Shown piece after piece: positions 15,853 to 28,135 of a DNA stretch of 64,000 bases. The first letter of the stretch is position 1. Every line of letters starts with the position of its first letter. The DNA is from Paralichthys olivaceus (taxonomy: Eukaryota > Chordata > Actinopteri > Pleuronectiformes > Paralichthyidae). The notes beneath the pieces were generated by a model, which was not told the origin of the DNA, made no database searches, and was given only the letters and a program-made list of their open reading frames with translations. The stretch spans positions 742,001 through 806,000 of the forward strand of contig NC_091116.1 in the NCBI RefSeq assembly GCF_024713975.1. Direction: 5' to 3'. The position numbers and the translations under genes are program-made.

Positions 15853-16878
15853 TTAGACTGCCACTTCCTCTGACACCTGTGAATTTCTCCACCTGTCTCT
15901 GAGTTTCTGGAGAAGTTTGTACGCCGGCTCCGTGTACTGCTTGTTGGCCAGGCCGAGCACCAGCGGCACCACCGCCATGCTTCCGATACCAGTGCAGGAC
16001 AGCACGATGTGAGCGGTGGAGCTCCACTTGGTGTCGCTGAGCAAGGCGGCGATGCAGACGTGCATGTAGATGAGGTAGGGAACCCAGCACGCGAGGAACG
16101 TCAGCGACACGGCCACCACGCAGCGAGTGTACCGCAGGTTCAGCCTCTGCTCCTGGTCCGAGGCCTGACTGCCCCGATCCACCGAGCGATGAAGGCGGCA
16201 TATGTCCTTCAGCTGGCCTCGGGTGATCCACAGGACACGGCCAGTCATGGCAGCGATTGTAAGAATAGCAGGCAGGACGAGTCCATACACCTCTAAGTAT
16301 ATGAAAGCGTTGGGGAATACTCGCCGGTACGAGCAGCAGGTGGTTGCATTTGTTGAACAGTTTGAAAGTAGAGTCAGATTTTGGCTACTTGCACAACAAC
16401 AGCTGTCCCAATCTGGTCCTGTCCAGTTGTTCCACCCAAAAGCAGGTAGACATGCGTACAGAAGCGGAGGCAACCACACCACGAGCAACGCCAGAGGAAA
16501 GCTGCGATGCATCCACAAGTTATTATAATGCAGGGGGTCGACAATGCAAATGTAGCGCTCGTAATGCACCATTACCAGGTTGAAGAGGAACGCCAAGAAG
16601 AGGAAGTTTGGAAATACGTGGGCCACCAAGCAGGAACTGAAGCTCAACTCCCGGTTCAGGCCCATGAGCGGTATGAAAGGCAGCGCTACGCCCGTGCACA
16701 TGTCCGCCACCAGCAGGCTGAGGAAGAAGTAGTTGGGCGTGTTGTGGAGCTGGCGGTTCCAGGCGATGCCCAGGATGATGACGAGGTTGGCCAGGATGAT
16801 GGAGGTCGACAGTGGCAAGGTGATGGCATAGATAAGCTGCTCCCCGGAGAGGCTGGTGAAGGAGTCGTTGTCGTCCAT
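15853..16878 (-). CDS. gpbar1: G protein-coupled bile acid receptor 1 (TGR5)
   Basis: A class A GPCR of the plasma membrane; in mammals it binds bile acids and raises cAMP through Gs. The 341-residue frame is uninterrupted in one exon, close to the mammalian length of about 330. Seven hydrophobic helices fall near 16-40, 50-72, 83-107, 126-149, 191-215, 252-279 and 288-312. The DRY motif is ERY (107-109), TM6 carries CWVPY (264-268) and TM7 ends NKQY (312-315) in place of NPxxY. Cys83 is placed for the TM3-ECL2 disulfide. ECL2 is cysteine-rich with four N-glycosylation sequons (151, 167, 173, 177). A splice acceptor just upstream (CTGCAG at 16901-16906) shows that the ATG exon starts at 16900, so the leader is spliced. 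The neighbourhood with arpc2 and aamp agrees with the mammalian order. Ligand specificity in fish is not readable here. Confidence 0.93.
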   Translation of the reverse strand: MDDNDSFTSLSGEQLIYAITLPLSTSIILANLVIILGIAWNRQLHNTPNYFFLSLLVADMCTGVALPFIPLMGLNRELSFSSCLVAHVFPNFLFLAFLFNLVMVHYERYICIVDPLHYNNLWMHRSFPLALLVVWLPPLLYACLPAFGWNNWTGPDWDSCCCASSQNLTLLSNCSTNATTCCSYRRVFPNAFIYLEVYGLVLPAILTIAAMTGRVLWITRGQLKDICRLHRSVDRGSQASDQEQRLNLRYTRCVVAVSLTFLACWVPYLIYMHVCIAALLSDTKWSSTAHIVLSCTGIGSMAVVPLVLGLANKQYTEPAYKLLQKLRDRWRNSQVSEEVAV

Positions 16879-17541
16879 CTCCCATCAAGGTGTAGCTACC
16901 CTGCAGAGAAACACCGTCATAACTGTCACTGGAATAAATGAAGAGACTTGGGCCTGAGCTCTTCCAGAAGCTTATCAGAAAAGGGCAGATTGTAGGATGA
17001 AAGGACAAAGAAATAATAAAAAGATGTTTAGGGGAGAATGGAAGAAATAGGGAAATCAAGGAAAAAGCTGATTTTAGTTCATTTCTATTTCATTTTCTTC
17101 CTTCATTTCTGGTGTGAACATCTTAAATATTCTACCATTACACCTACGATTTGTTCCTGCGGCAACAGAACAATGATACGTTTTCTTGCCCACTGAAACA
17201 AACTGAACCTGTGTGTTCGCTAACAGCCAAGACCACGTTAATGGACGTTCTGCTACTGTCAATCAATAATTTATCAATGGGGACTCTGGAGTTACACCGG
17301 CCTTTGTTTCTATTATAATGTAGAAAATGATATCTTGAGGCGAATTTACCACACAGACATTTAACACATAGTTTTATCTTTATGTCGATTGGTTTTATGA
17401 TTCAGTGATTATTGTGTCTCCCTTTTAAGGTCAGTGCATGTTCTATCTGCAACCACAAGAGGATTAACAGTGCAACAACAGTTTTTAATAAATAAACACA
17501 TTATATATGAAACCTTAAAATCATATATTGCACCATATCCT

Positions 17542-17543
<2 letters not shown>

Positions 17544-17573
<30 letters not shown>
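17544..17573 (+). repeat. (TA)n microsatellite
   Basis: About 15 perfect TA units upstream of gpbar1. Confidence 0.9.
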
Positions 17574-17579
<6 letters not shown>

Positions 17580-17889
17580 TTATAAAGGAGCACACACCGA
17601 TTTACAAGCAACAAAACTCAGTGAAGGGAATTTTATGGTACCAAAGTCCTGTTCCAGTTTCAGTGAGCACTGTCTTAAAAGTGTCTTAAAAAGGTATAAA
17701 CATGCACAGAAACATTATTGACTCATATTTAGTCTGGCTTGGTTTTGTGTTTTTCTGTCTATTCTATTCTTTTTCATTTAATTATTTTAAATTATTATTA
17801 TAATTAATAATCCTGCACTCCGGTCTGAATATCAAGAAAAATATATATTGATCTTTGTCTTTTTATGCACAAACTAGTAATACTCTTAC

Positions 17890-18389
17890 CTTTTGGGGAT
17901 GAACAGTCCAGACTTGTATCCTCTGCCAAAGGAAATTCAAGTAAAACAGAGTTTCTTATCACTCTCCTGTTAACTTCTCCCTGCATTTCATACCCACAGC
18001 TTGTGCCACCTCCACCGCAAACTACAGGAGCTTCTATTATCATTTAAAATCCTTTCAGTCCACTCAGCCCCAGCAGCCTTCTCACACCACTGACCCAGAG
18101 AGAGACGCAGAGAGAGAAGAAAAGTGTGCGCCTGTTCCTCGCAGATACTTTAAAGGGGAAGTGCATACTGGAATGGGAGGAGGAGGAGGAGGAGGAGGAG
18201 GAGAGTTACAGACTAGTGTAGGTCTGTCTTTTCCTGAGGCGGGGGGGACTGGATGAGGCAGAAATGACCAGTAACCCTCAAATCTTACCTTTATTGGCCC
18301 CTTGGCATATTTCTGGCCACCACTGTCCAGGCCTGAAGTGCACATCCATGAATGGAAGACGACGATGGGAAGCTGTAATCGCCAGCAGC
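17890..18389 (-). other. Possible non-coding 5' exons of gpbar1
   Basis: Two segments have good minus-strand splice sites on both sides: 18389-18289 (acceptor TTTTTCAG, donor GTAAGA) and 17922-17890 (acceptor CTTTGGCAG, donor GTAAGA). Joined to the acceptor at 16901 they would make a spliced leader for gpbar1. There is no transcript evidence here, so this is inference from splice sites only. Confidence 0.35.
18178..18203 (+). repeat. (GGA)n microsatellite
   Basis: About eight to nine GGA units, just outside the putative 18289-18389 leader exon. Confidence 0.85.
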
Positions 18390-19234
18390 CTGAAAAATGA
18401 TAAGAACATTCCAGGTTAACATCAGTGTAGTGCATGGCATGTTGTTTGTCTTCACACCCTATCCTCAAGAAAGCCCCCGATATTTATGATATTTATCATC
18501 TGCAACCAAATAGCCCAGTTGTTGCCAGGAAATTGGATCTAAATCGAAATATAACGTGGATGTCAAGTTTCTGTTTGAATCTAACAGGAGTAATCTTATT
18601 TACTCATTTAACAATGAGAATGGATTTTAAAGGACCCACCTTCAATGTAATCACATTATTATATTTGAGTTATTTGGGTGTTAAAAGTAATTTAAGTAAT
18701 TAAGACACTGTTTAGTAGTTTATTAAAGTGTGAGTCTCTGCCACACTACACCCCAGGTTGGTTAAAACAAATGCTAAGATGTATTTGTCCCAGGACCGGC
18801 CTTAACGTATACTTCCAACATGTAGGTGTATATAAGAGTTGTCACAGACGTCTCATATTTAAACACAGCGTTGGATGGAAGGCCGGCTCTGACCTGGTCT
18901 CTTACCCAAACACAGGAGGACTCCTCGGCTGATAGTTGGGAGCCGAGATGGATGAGCTCCAGTCAGATAATGGTTTTAAACAGAGATTTTCCTGAGAGGG
19001 AGACACTGAGCAGGGAGGACGAGCTGGACGTGAAACCACAACATCTTCAAATTACCCAGGAAGACGTGGAGCATGGTGGGTTTCCTGGAACACTGGGTCC
19101 CATACAACAGTAAATCAATGATCTAATCTGGATTGTTTGTGCATAACTTCAAAGTGGAGTGTGTTGTGATTAATCAAAGGTGCATGGAGTCAAACATAGA
19201 CCTCAACAGGCAAAGGAGATTCCATCTTATGTTT

Positions 19235-19425
19235 GTTAATGTTATCCAGCAAGCTAACATTATTTAGCAAGCTAATTTTATCCTGCATTGCCTAGTAAAG
19301 CTAACGCTCCAGTCAAGCTAATGTTAAACAGCATTGTCTTGTGATGCTAACATTGTGTTGGCTAATGTTACCCACTATTGTCTTGTGATGCTAACATTAT
19401 CCAGCATTGTCTTGTGATATGTCCA
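19235..19425 (+). repeat. Imperfect minisatellite with GCTAAYRTTA core
   Basis: A motif of the form CAGCATTGTCTTGTGATGCTAACAT recurs with decay over about 190 bp. The 3' half holds three clear copies of ATTGTCTTGTGAT, and the 5' half holds shorter AAGCTAAY units. Confidence 0.75.
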
Positions 19426-22400
19426 AACATGCTAGGTAGTTTTCAATCATTGAAAACAGAAGTCACTGCATCCAATCTTAATCATATTTTAAAATCAGTA
19501 ATTGTCCTGATCTGTGCAGATATTGTCCAGAAAATGTTACCATGACCGTTTTCTGAAATAGATGCTTTGTTAGCAGGCTTGCCTCCTCTTCCTCCACACA
19601 TGTTTACCTTGGCAGCAACATCTGCTGTCAGCACAGAGGCCTGCAGAGAACACGAGCTTCTCTTTAATAGATCAGACTTCAGCCCCGTCAAGGTCTAAAA
19701 GGTGATACTCCTGTAGACTACTCCTCGCCTTTGTCTCACTGACCTTTGAGTCCAAACACAAAGCTGTGACAGATGAGGAAAATATCCTGCTGACACTTGA
19801 CAGGTGTTCTTTTTCCCCTGGTTGTGAGTTGACCTTCAGCCCGGCTGTGTAAAAAACACTGCTGCTGAAACTGCAGGATGATGATACATGTTTTATTGTT
19901 CATTTTGTATACAAGCATATGTTTCAGGAAAGCATGGGCTGGGTCACGAGGGCAGAAATTGAGAATAGTCAGACTGTGGAATCAGCTTATGTAACTGATG
20001 TTGCCCTGACTCCTCACCCTGTGTGTTGTTGCTCTATTTAACCTGGTGAGCAGGAACGATGTCCTGTCAGAAATGGATTGATATTTTCAGTTGTCAGAAT
20101 CCGACCCAGCAAATTTCCAGAGTGATGCTTAACTGTAAATCAATGAAAAATACCTTAAAAACAAGCATTCAGCAAGGAAAGTTTTAAAATATGAAGAATT
20201 CTAAACAGGGTTTGGTGTATCTGTCACAGCGGCAGCTCTTCTGGTTTAGGAAGCTGGGGATCATGGGTAATATCCACCGATCAGTTGCGTTTCAGTTTAG
20301 TGAGTGCCTCTATTGATTGATTGACATAGGCTTTGTCTTTTAAAACCATCAGTTGCCGGGACACAGAGCCAAACAGAATTTATCACCAGTTTTATTAAAA
20401 TGAAATTAAGTGTTTTGGGTTGAAGTAGAATTCATTGTGATTCCAACACATGAAAGTCAGATTGTTTTAATTAACAGTAATGTCTTTATTAACAACACAA
20501 TAAAGAGAGCCCTGTGTATTTGAGCTGAATTGCATCTGCTCATTACACACTATCTGCCTGAACAATGCACAACCATGTTTGTGCTTGTAAGTGCATCACT
20601 GCCTGTCCGTGTGAGTGAGTTATGCTTGTGCACAAGTACATCGTCAGACACACACAATGATTGCGTGAGCTCAGAATCCAGGTAGAAGGAAGAAGCACTT
20701 GGTGCACAGGATACCATGTCAGGAGTTGTTTTTCCTCAGTGTGACGGACAGCGGAGAGGAGAGGAACCAGGGAGTAGAGAAAATAAAGGGCAGAACAACA
20801 ATGGAGTTTAAAGAACAGAGGAATAGAGGCTTGGACCTTTAAACGTGTGTGAGGAGGAGCTGGGAGGAGTGCAGCAGTCTTGTCAGGAAGTAGTTTCAGT
20901 TCCTGTGAACCAGAATATACATTCATATAAGTAACTGTACACAAGATGGTAAAGTTTGCACTGCTGAGGGGTTTTTCAATAATTAAGTACTATAATACTG
21001 CAGCCTTTATATATAACAGGATCAAATTAATTTACAAACGCAAATATTCAAAGCTATATATTTATGATTATGTTGCAAATCTACAAACATGAACATATGA
21101 GGTCACACACAGTCATCCTCCTCGCTTGATTCTGCATAACCAAGAACACCCACTTGCTGTTGAGTCATTCTGATGAAAACATTTAAAAGGTAGTCACTAA
21201 CGTCATTGTACTTTTTCCAGATAAAGCCCACCAGCCGTAATGACGGAGGAACCTTACGTGAAGGATCATGAACTCACCATTTCCAAATAAAGGTAAACCC
21301 CATATTTACCTCTCTCTCCCCTCCACTGCTGATGATTGTGTTGGTTGGGTTGTTTGATCGTAAGCAAGATTTACAAATGTGGATCTTGTGAATTTAAATA
21401 ATGATCAGATTGAGTTTCTTATCCTTGGAAGGAAATATTAATACTACTATATGTTTTACAGTATTGTGTCACCTTTGGGCCTATTCTCTGTAGAAGATAA
21501 TTCTGCAAAAGAAGATGTAAACATATTATCGTACACCTCTTTTGCATGTTTTCTTCAACTGTGAAACTGAATAATACCACTAAAAATCATTGTACTTCTA
21601 AATTTCACCCTGGAGTCTGGCAGCAAACTAAGGCTGAGACCAGATCAGACTGTTGTTTTCCTCAAATGATGATGATGATAAAAATAAGTTTCTGGTCGGT
21701 GGGATCCCAGGGGTGAATTTGGTGCCAGTCAGACCGACTTCAGGTTCACAGAATCTCATTGAGGATCAAGCCATATTAAAGTTAACTACCCACAGGAGAC
21801 AGATATTTGTCGCTGAAGCAAGGACACAAGGATTTATAACTTAATTAATGCTCTGAATGACATCTTTTGAACTAATTGTAAAATAGTCAAAACTGTAAAA
21901 TAGAAGAAGGGAACTGATAATTTAGTTTTTTCCTATCTTTCATCAGACATCTGCTGCAGTTTTGGAGAGATCTACTCCCTTAAGATTCCTGTTGACTCCA
22001 AACCAACTCATCTCCTTTTTTATTCTTATCTGATAAAAGTAAATATAAAACATCTGGATCCAACTAGAATCAATGTATGGTCCAAAAAAGTCGAGAGGCC
22101 ACTTGAATTTAAGAAGCTTTTTGCTTTTTTCCCCCAGACTTTCCATGTCACCATGAGCCAAACAATGACCAGTTCAGTCTCCAAGCCTCAGCCAAGTGGG
22201 TAAACAGACAAAAATAGTTATGAGTATAAACTAATTCCTTGGTTGCAGACATTTGTCACAAAGAACACAGGCTGTGGTTGAAAATGAATTTTCATAATTA
22301 CTCATGTTATTTATTATTTTGTATTTACATTTTAGCTTACATCAAAGTTTGGAGAGATAAGTCAGAGCTGGAAGACCACACACGAGAGGGAAACTGAGAA

Positions 22401-22681
22401 ATGTCATCTTGACATTTAGCATACAAAAAATCCAATTGTAATAAAAATAATCATAAAGAAGAAATGAAATTGTATCTCGGAAACATTTTAATAGACAGAA
22501 TATTAAGTGGGATGTCAAAAACAGGACACTATAATGTATCACTCATTGAACTCCACTTTGTGTCAGTGTGTGCATGATAATAGTAACGAGGAGCGGCTTG
22601 TTTTTATGAATCACACTTCAAACTTTAAGATGAGATCTGCTGACCATAACTTCCTTTTACACTCATTTACTTTAAAAAGGT

Positions 22682-22687
22682 TTTAAT
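22682..22687 (-). terminator. Polyadenylation signal ATTAAA (minus strand), aamp
   Basis: TTTAAT on the plus strand 180 nt past the aamp stop. It is a variant hexamer and could be a chance match. Confidence 0.35.
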
Positions 22688-22866
22688 GAATTACTGATGA
22701 AAAAAGGAGAAATAATGTGTTGGATGCTACAATCCCACTGCAAAAGATAAAATGGTGAGACCACAAGTGACAATTGTTTAAAATCCTGAGGAGAAGTGAA
22801 CAATGTTCAGATATTTCTTTTAAAAATATCTTTCTGTTCTTCTTGTCTCGTCTCTTCCAGCTTGTT

Positions 22867-25800
22867 CTACCGGTCGGGTCTTTGGAGGCAGAAGACTTTC
22901 GCCTGGTTGTCTCCTGAGGTGGTGACTGCGAGAGACGCATCCCTGATGGACAGATAGACAAAGACAGTTGGACTGAGATCAAGAGTATCAGACCTGCCCG
23001 AGCCTTAACGAGGGCAGCTATCTATCTTGTGACGCAGTCGTACCTGTTGACGGCGAAGTCGAGGATTTCTGCGGTGTGGCCGTGGTACTCGGACACCATG
23101 TTGCCAGAGCGAGCGTCCCATAAGCGCAGAGCTCCGTCTAAACTGCAGGTGGAAACCATAGAAGAAGACTCTTCCCACTTCAAGTGAACGATGCCGGCCT
23201 GGAGGAACACAAGAGAGGAGTTCAAGGTAACATATGCATTTCCAAATGAGACACCGCCCCCCCTCTTTCTGCTGCTGGTTACCTCGTGCTGGCACCTGTG
23301 TCTCAGGACCTGTGTTGAGAGGTCGTATATGGCCAGAGTCCCATCCAGGTATGCCACCGCTATGAGAGGCAGGCTGGCACCAACAAGAGAGATGAGACAT
23401 TTAAAAAAAAAAAAAAAAAAAAAGGAATAAGCTGTGAACCACAAAGCATACAAAGACGACCCCAGATTGTCCTCACTACTCTGACGTCTCTTAAGTATCA
23501 GAACTTTTCTCTCACTATTAATTATGAAGTTATTTTTGCTATATTTCATCCCTCAAGGAGCAGGGTCGATTTTTCTTATCACAGGACTTTGAAGAAAACT
23601 ACTAACACTCGCTCCTCTTACCCTCATTTAGAGCTTAGCTATAAAAATCCAAACAGGTTTTTGATGCACACTCTTTTATGCTTCAAATGTCGACTCTGAA
23701 AAATACAGATTTCTTTATCACACACCTGCACTTCAGGAGACAAATATTTTTAAAAGACAAGCTCTTGAATCAATTTCCTGATTAAGATCAACAGTGACTT
23801 ATCTAATCATCCATTTCAGTTGAGCGGTAAAATCACAAAATATTATTTCAGCCCTGGATGAAGAAACTGTCAAACTGTCAGTAGCTGGTGACTTTCCTAA
23901 ACTTTACAATACTTAAGAACTCACATGTTACAGAATCCCACAGATTCAACGGATGTTTCCTCGTCTTTCGATCCTTTTGCGTTGCCTCCCTCCGCAGAGA
24001 ATACTCCAACAACCTTCACACACACACACACACACCAGAGCAGATATTGAAAGAGAACTCTTTAAAAGAATAAAACGGGTGATATACGGGTATAATGGGT
24101 AATAATTGTTTTATTGCACTGAATTGTGTCTTAGTCTTCATAATACTACTTACAGAAAAACCATTATTCCCTCTGTCCTTTCCAGACTGTTTTATCATAG
24201 CGTTGTCATGACACCCACCTTGCCCGTAGCAGTGTTGATGAGCTTGGCGTAGCCGTCCACTGAACCCGTCAGCACCAGAGAACTGTCCTTGTTGCACGCC
24301 AGGCAGGTCAGCGTTCCCCGGTGTCCGTCCTGACCTGTTAAAAAGGGATGGACCAAACATTGACCACAATTAAGAGAGGTATGTGTAGTAAGTTTAAAGT
24401 ACAATCAGTCTGATATCATTTGTTTACACTGATTTTATATTTGTTGCTCTTGTGTCTTTTAATTGGTTGTAGATCTGAAACCTTTGAAGCTTCACTTATT
24501 AGATTTGATTTATTCTTGTGTTCTCTATGTATATAATTGGAGGGAACATACATCTATGTGCTCATTTTAAGTCACCTCTACTAAAAAGTTAGTTAAAGCA
24601 TTAAATGTAAAAGGTAAAAGGAGGATTAAATGACACAATAGAGCTGCCAGACTCACCTTTAACGACATGGATGGCGTTGCCCTGCTTCAAATCCCACACA
24701 CGTACTGTCCCGTCCTCGTATCCCACCACAGCCCGTTTACCTGAGAACAAATAAAACTAGAATTACTACCTATCCAGCTGTTGTCTGCCTTCACTGACCA
24801 GTGCAGCTTCAGTCTACATGCACTAGGTGTTACCAGTGTGCAGGCAAAAAAAAAAAAAGATACACATTTGAATTTGAAGCAAAACTATTATTTATGGTCA
24901 TAAATATTGCTTTTTACACATCACATTATTCTGGGCTTGATAAATATGGTCCCAGGCTAAAGTGCTTTAAATTGTATGGCTCTGTGTCTTAGTTTCTTAT
25001 CCCTCACCATCAGGGAGGACTTTGCCGGTGGTGGCCTGGCACGCAGGACTCTGGAAGGTTTTACAGTCTCCTGATGGGATCTTCCACATCCACACGTTGC
25101 CGTCGCCTGTTCCCGCCAGCAGCACCGGAGCACAGGGATGCCACTCCAACCACTGAGGAGGAAGCAGCGCAGACGACCGCAGATTAACAGGTATTTTACA
25201 CACGGATTATATGCATTTTTCTACTAGAGGCAATGAGCAGATCTTGTAATCATTATTAGTTGTGTGCCTTGCTGACGGGCAACTTGGCAGTCACGGTTAA
25301 GCTCGAGGAGAATTTCCGATCCCCCATTTCCACCACAAAAAACCCAACAAAACCTCAGTGTTAGTATTTGTGCATAAAGTCCTTCAGTCCCAATAAAAGC
25401 ACATACACAAGTGCTTACACACGCACAAACTAAAAACACACATTCAGGGTGACAAAGCAGTTTTTTGGGATTTGTCCCGAAGCCCTTTACCTCAAGATCT
25501 GCCACTTCAAAAGACCAGATCTCCTCTTTGGTTTCCACTTTCCAAACTTTGATCATGCCGCTCATGTCACCCGTAGCCACCAGCGAGGAGTCGTGGCTGA
25601 ACATGGCACACGTCACAGAGTCTTCATGGCCTGTTGGAAAGGGTCATAATTTAACTGCACCGATGTTCAGACGTCTTCAGCCAATCTGAGCCAAGACATG
25701 AGCAGTTCAGCCAAAGTTACTAATCTCCATTTCAGATGGATGGGTTGCGGCTCCCTGTTATTTTTTAGGGTCAAGGCCTGGCCATCAGACGCTTGCCTGC

Positions 25801-26898
25801 AAGCTCCACTCCTGGCCCTGGCTCCAGGAGGGCGCCTCAGTTTCCATATTTCAGATGAGGTTACCCGATTTATATGTTGCAGTTAAAGTTCAAGGTATCT
25901 TTGTTATCCCAGAGGAGCAATAAGTTGTACAGCCAGGAGTAACCATATATGGTCAAACCACATAATAACAAGAAATACATCACAGTGAGTCATTTAAAGG
26001 GCTGATGGCTGCAAGGATAAATTATTTTACAAATCTATTAGTTCTGCATCTTGGTAGAGCTACAGGACCTTTAAAGGTGATGAGGGTCATTTAGGGTCAT
26101 GCCAGCAATTCTGTTGCACACGTTGAGAATACCCTGCCACTGATTCTTACGTCTGAGGGTAGGTGACCAGTAGCAGCAGTTAAAGGGGAAAGTAAGAGCA
26201 AATTGATATAACAAGAATGGAAACGAGTGAGAGAAAACAAGACTGAATACGTCAACTTGGGCTTTGACAAATTGTAACTGTTCGAACCCTGATTGTGACA
26301 CACACCACTCACCTTTGCACTCAAACAGCACCTCTCCGTTGCTCACCCTCCACACGTAGGCCTTATCATCCTCTCCTCCTGTCACAGCCAAGCTGTTAGT
26401 CGCAGGATCCAAGCTCACGCAAAACACCGAACCTGGACAGAGGAGAGGGGAGATAAAATCAAACCTTCACCAGGCTCGAGTTGCCAGAGCGTAACCAACA
26501 TCACAGATCTGACACAGGATGTTACCGGTGTGTTTGGAGAAGGTGAGCTCGCTGTCATCCTGCTCTGCCTCCGCTTCCATCTCATCCTCCGTCTCCCAGC
26601 CTTCATTGTCATCAAAATCTGCTTCTCCGGGCTCCTCGAAGTCAACATCTTCCAGGTTTTCAGCCAGATCATCTTATAGAAACACAGAGAAACAGTCAGT
26701 CTGATTCCAGTCAGCAAAAACAAACATATATCAACGTTAGCACTGGTTGTCACTGGTAAACACTGCTAAGAGCGTCCAGGTTAGCTGCAGACTGTTGATC
26801 TACCCACCAGGACCCGGCTCCATCTCGTTTAGCTCGATGACTTCAATAATTTCCTCGTCTCCGTGGAGCTCAATCGTACTTTCCTCCGTGTTGTCCAT
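22867..26898 (-). CDS. aamp: Angio-associated migratory cell protein (WD-repeat)
   Basis: AAMP is a cytoplasmic WD40 protein linked to cell migration in vertebrates; the yeast relative Sqt1 is a chaperone of ribosomal protein Rpl10. Eleven coding exons: 26898-26808, 26672-26526, 26432-26313, 25630-25491, 25152-25008, 24740-24657, 24334-24219, 24013-23925, 23373-23283, 23198-23044 and 22942-22867 (TAG). All joins are in frame and give 417 residues, against about 434 in mammals. Residues 1-75 are strongly acidic ([16 protein letters not shown]). WD repeats follow, with blades ending KAYVWRV, IKVWKV, VWMWKI, VRVWDL, LAIYDL and LRLWDA. The final motif is [10 protein letters not shown]. The acceptor of exon 8 is preceded by a TG repeat in place of a pyrimidine tract. 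The ATG is the first in frame, within the acidic exon. Identity is secure. Confidence 0.96.
24017..24035 (+). repeat. (CA)n microsatellite abutting an aamp splice acceptor
   Basis: Read on the coding strand this is a TG repeat that ends two bases before the AAG acceptor of aamp exon 8 (first exon base 24013). Confidence 0.9.
25888..25990 (+). mobile_element. Probable interspersed repeat fragment in an aamp intron
   Basis: The stretch beginning TTCAAGGTATCTTTGTTATCC resembles a repeat ending that is widespread in fish genomes, as recalled. Family not identified and no ends were found. Confidence 0.35.
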
Positions 26899-28014
26899 GC
26901 TGCAGGCTAATAAACACGACCAGGGGAGTGAAGCGAGTTCAGGCTAAAGTCGTCACGTGGAGTTAAAAGTTAGACTCAAGCTCGTAAACGTCGCATTTAG
27001 TGTTGTGCAGATTCACATGAGTGAAGTTAAATGTCAAAATAAAACGTCCCCGTGTTTCCCTCACATGTTGAGCTGGAGGGACCGGCGCACAGTGATGACG
27101 ACACACGCCCAGTTCCGTATTGAGCGTTGTTTTGCTTCGTGTCCACAAGATGACGGTCGCACACAAAAGAACCTGAGAGGACGTGAGTGTTTTAATACTC
27201 CCACTGGTTTTTGTCATTAATATAAAAGTAATGAATGCACGATAATAATAACAAAATTCAAAACGACGCAATGCAAAGATGCTGCTTTCACTCAGTGGTG
27301 AAAGAAAAACGTGTAAGATCAGATATGAGTGACATGAGAAAAAAACAGAGCAGTATTTTATTTTTTATTGCCACAATGTAGAAAGAAAAACTACAAGTAA
27401 AAGTACTTTTTTTTGCAAAAGAACAAAAGTATTAGCATCAAAATATACTCAAAAGTATAAAGTATTTTTATAGGAAGTAAAAGTCCTTGCATGTGCAGAA
27501 ATGTGTCTCTATTTAAAGATAATCACCTAAACTTCCTCGTTGTAATATTTTGTAATCCTTCCCTTTTGCTTGATCATAATCATTCTCTTCTCTTACCAAG
27601 CGATTCTGTTTGTCTCCTTCATTCACTCCCTACACGCTCATTTCTCTGTAGTGAGCTGTAAACTGACATCAGACGTGTGTGAGTCATTATCATCATCCTG
27701 CTTCACCACTTATAGGTGTAGAGTCATGCAACCGTAATTTACTCATCTGTGATTACGGGGGCAAAAGTGAAGCAATATACAGGATTGTGATACTTCCTAT
27801 TTTCACACCATTGTGCAGATTTTTGAGGGTTTGTTTTAAAATGCAACTACACGTAATTATATTAATCAAGCAAAAAGCACGTAATTAGTAGAACTCAAGC
27901 TGCACCAAATTGCACATGCTAATAGATATCAGTCCCCTAAATATACCTGATACTTTTCATCTAGATCCATTTATTATTCCCTGGGAAATAGGTCAGAGAT
28001 TTTACCTTATGCTG

Positions 28015-28135
28015 ACTTATGCTGCATCCTTCCAACAAGTTTCATGACGATCCGTCCAATAGTTTTCTGTAACGCTGTTAACTAACAGACAAACTATCAA
28101 ACTAATGAAAACTGAACCTCCTTGGCAGAGGTAAT
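28015..28135 (+). mobile_element. Interspersed repeat 3' end (family with AACCTCCTTGGCAGAGGTAAT)
   Basis: The segment runs from CTGCATCCTTCCAACAAGTTT through a stretch about 'gatccgtccaatagtttt' to ACCTCCTTGGCAGAGGTAAT. This layout is common at the ends of fish retroposon or DNA-element copies. A related copy in the opposite orientation is at 32995-33110. Confidence 0.55.

Larger units (their letters stand above)
17000..22660. other. Region upstream of gpbar1 and downstream of aamp
   Basis: Apart from the possible gpbar1 leader exons no coding sequence was recognised. It holds a (TA)n run (17544-17573), a GGA run (18178-18203) and an imperfect minisatellite (about 19235-19425). Confidence 0.55.

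Noticed and set aside
16523-17059. 178-codon minus-strand open frame
   Set aside because: Another frame of the gpbar1 coding exon extended into its upstream intron.
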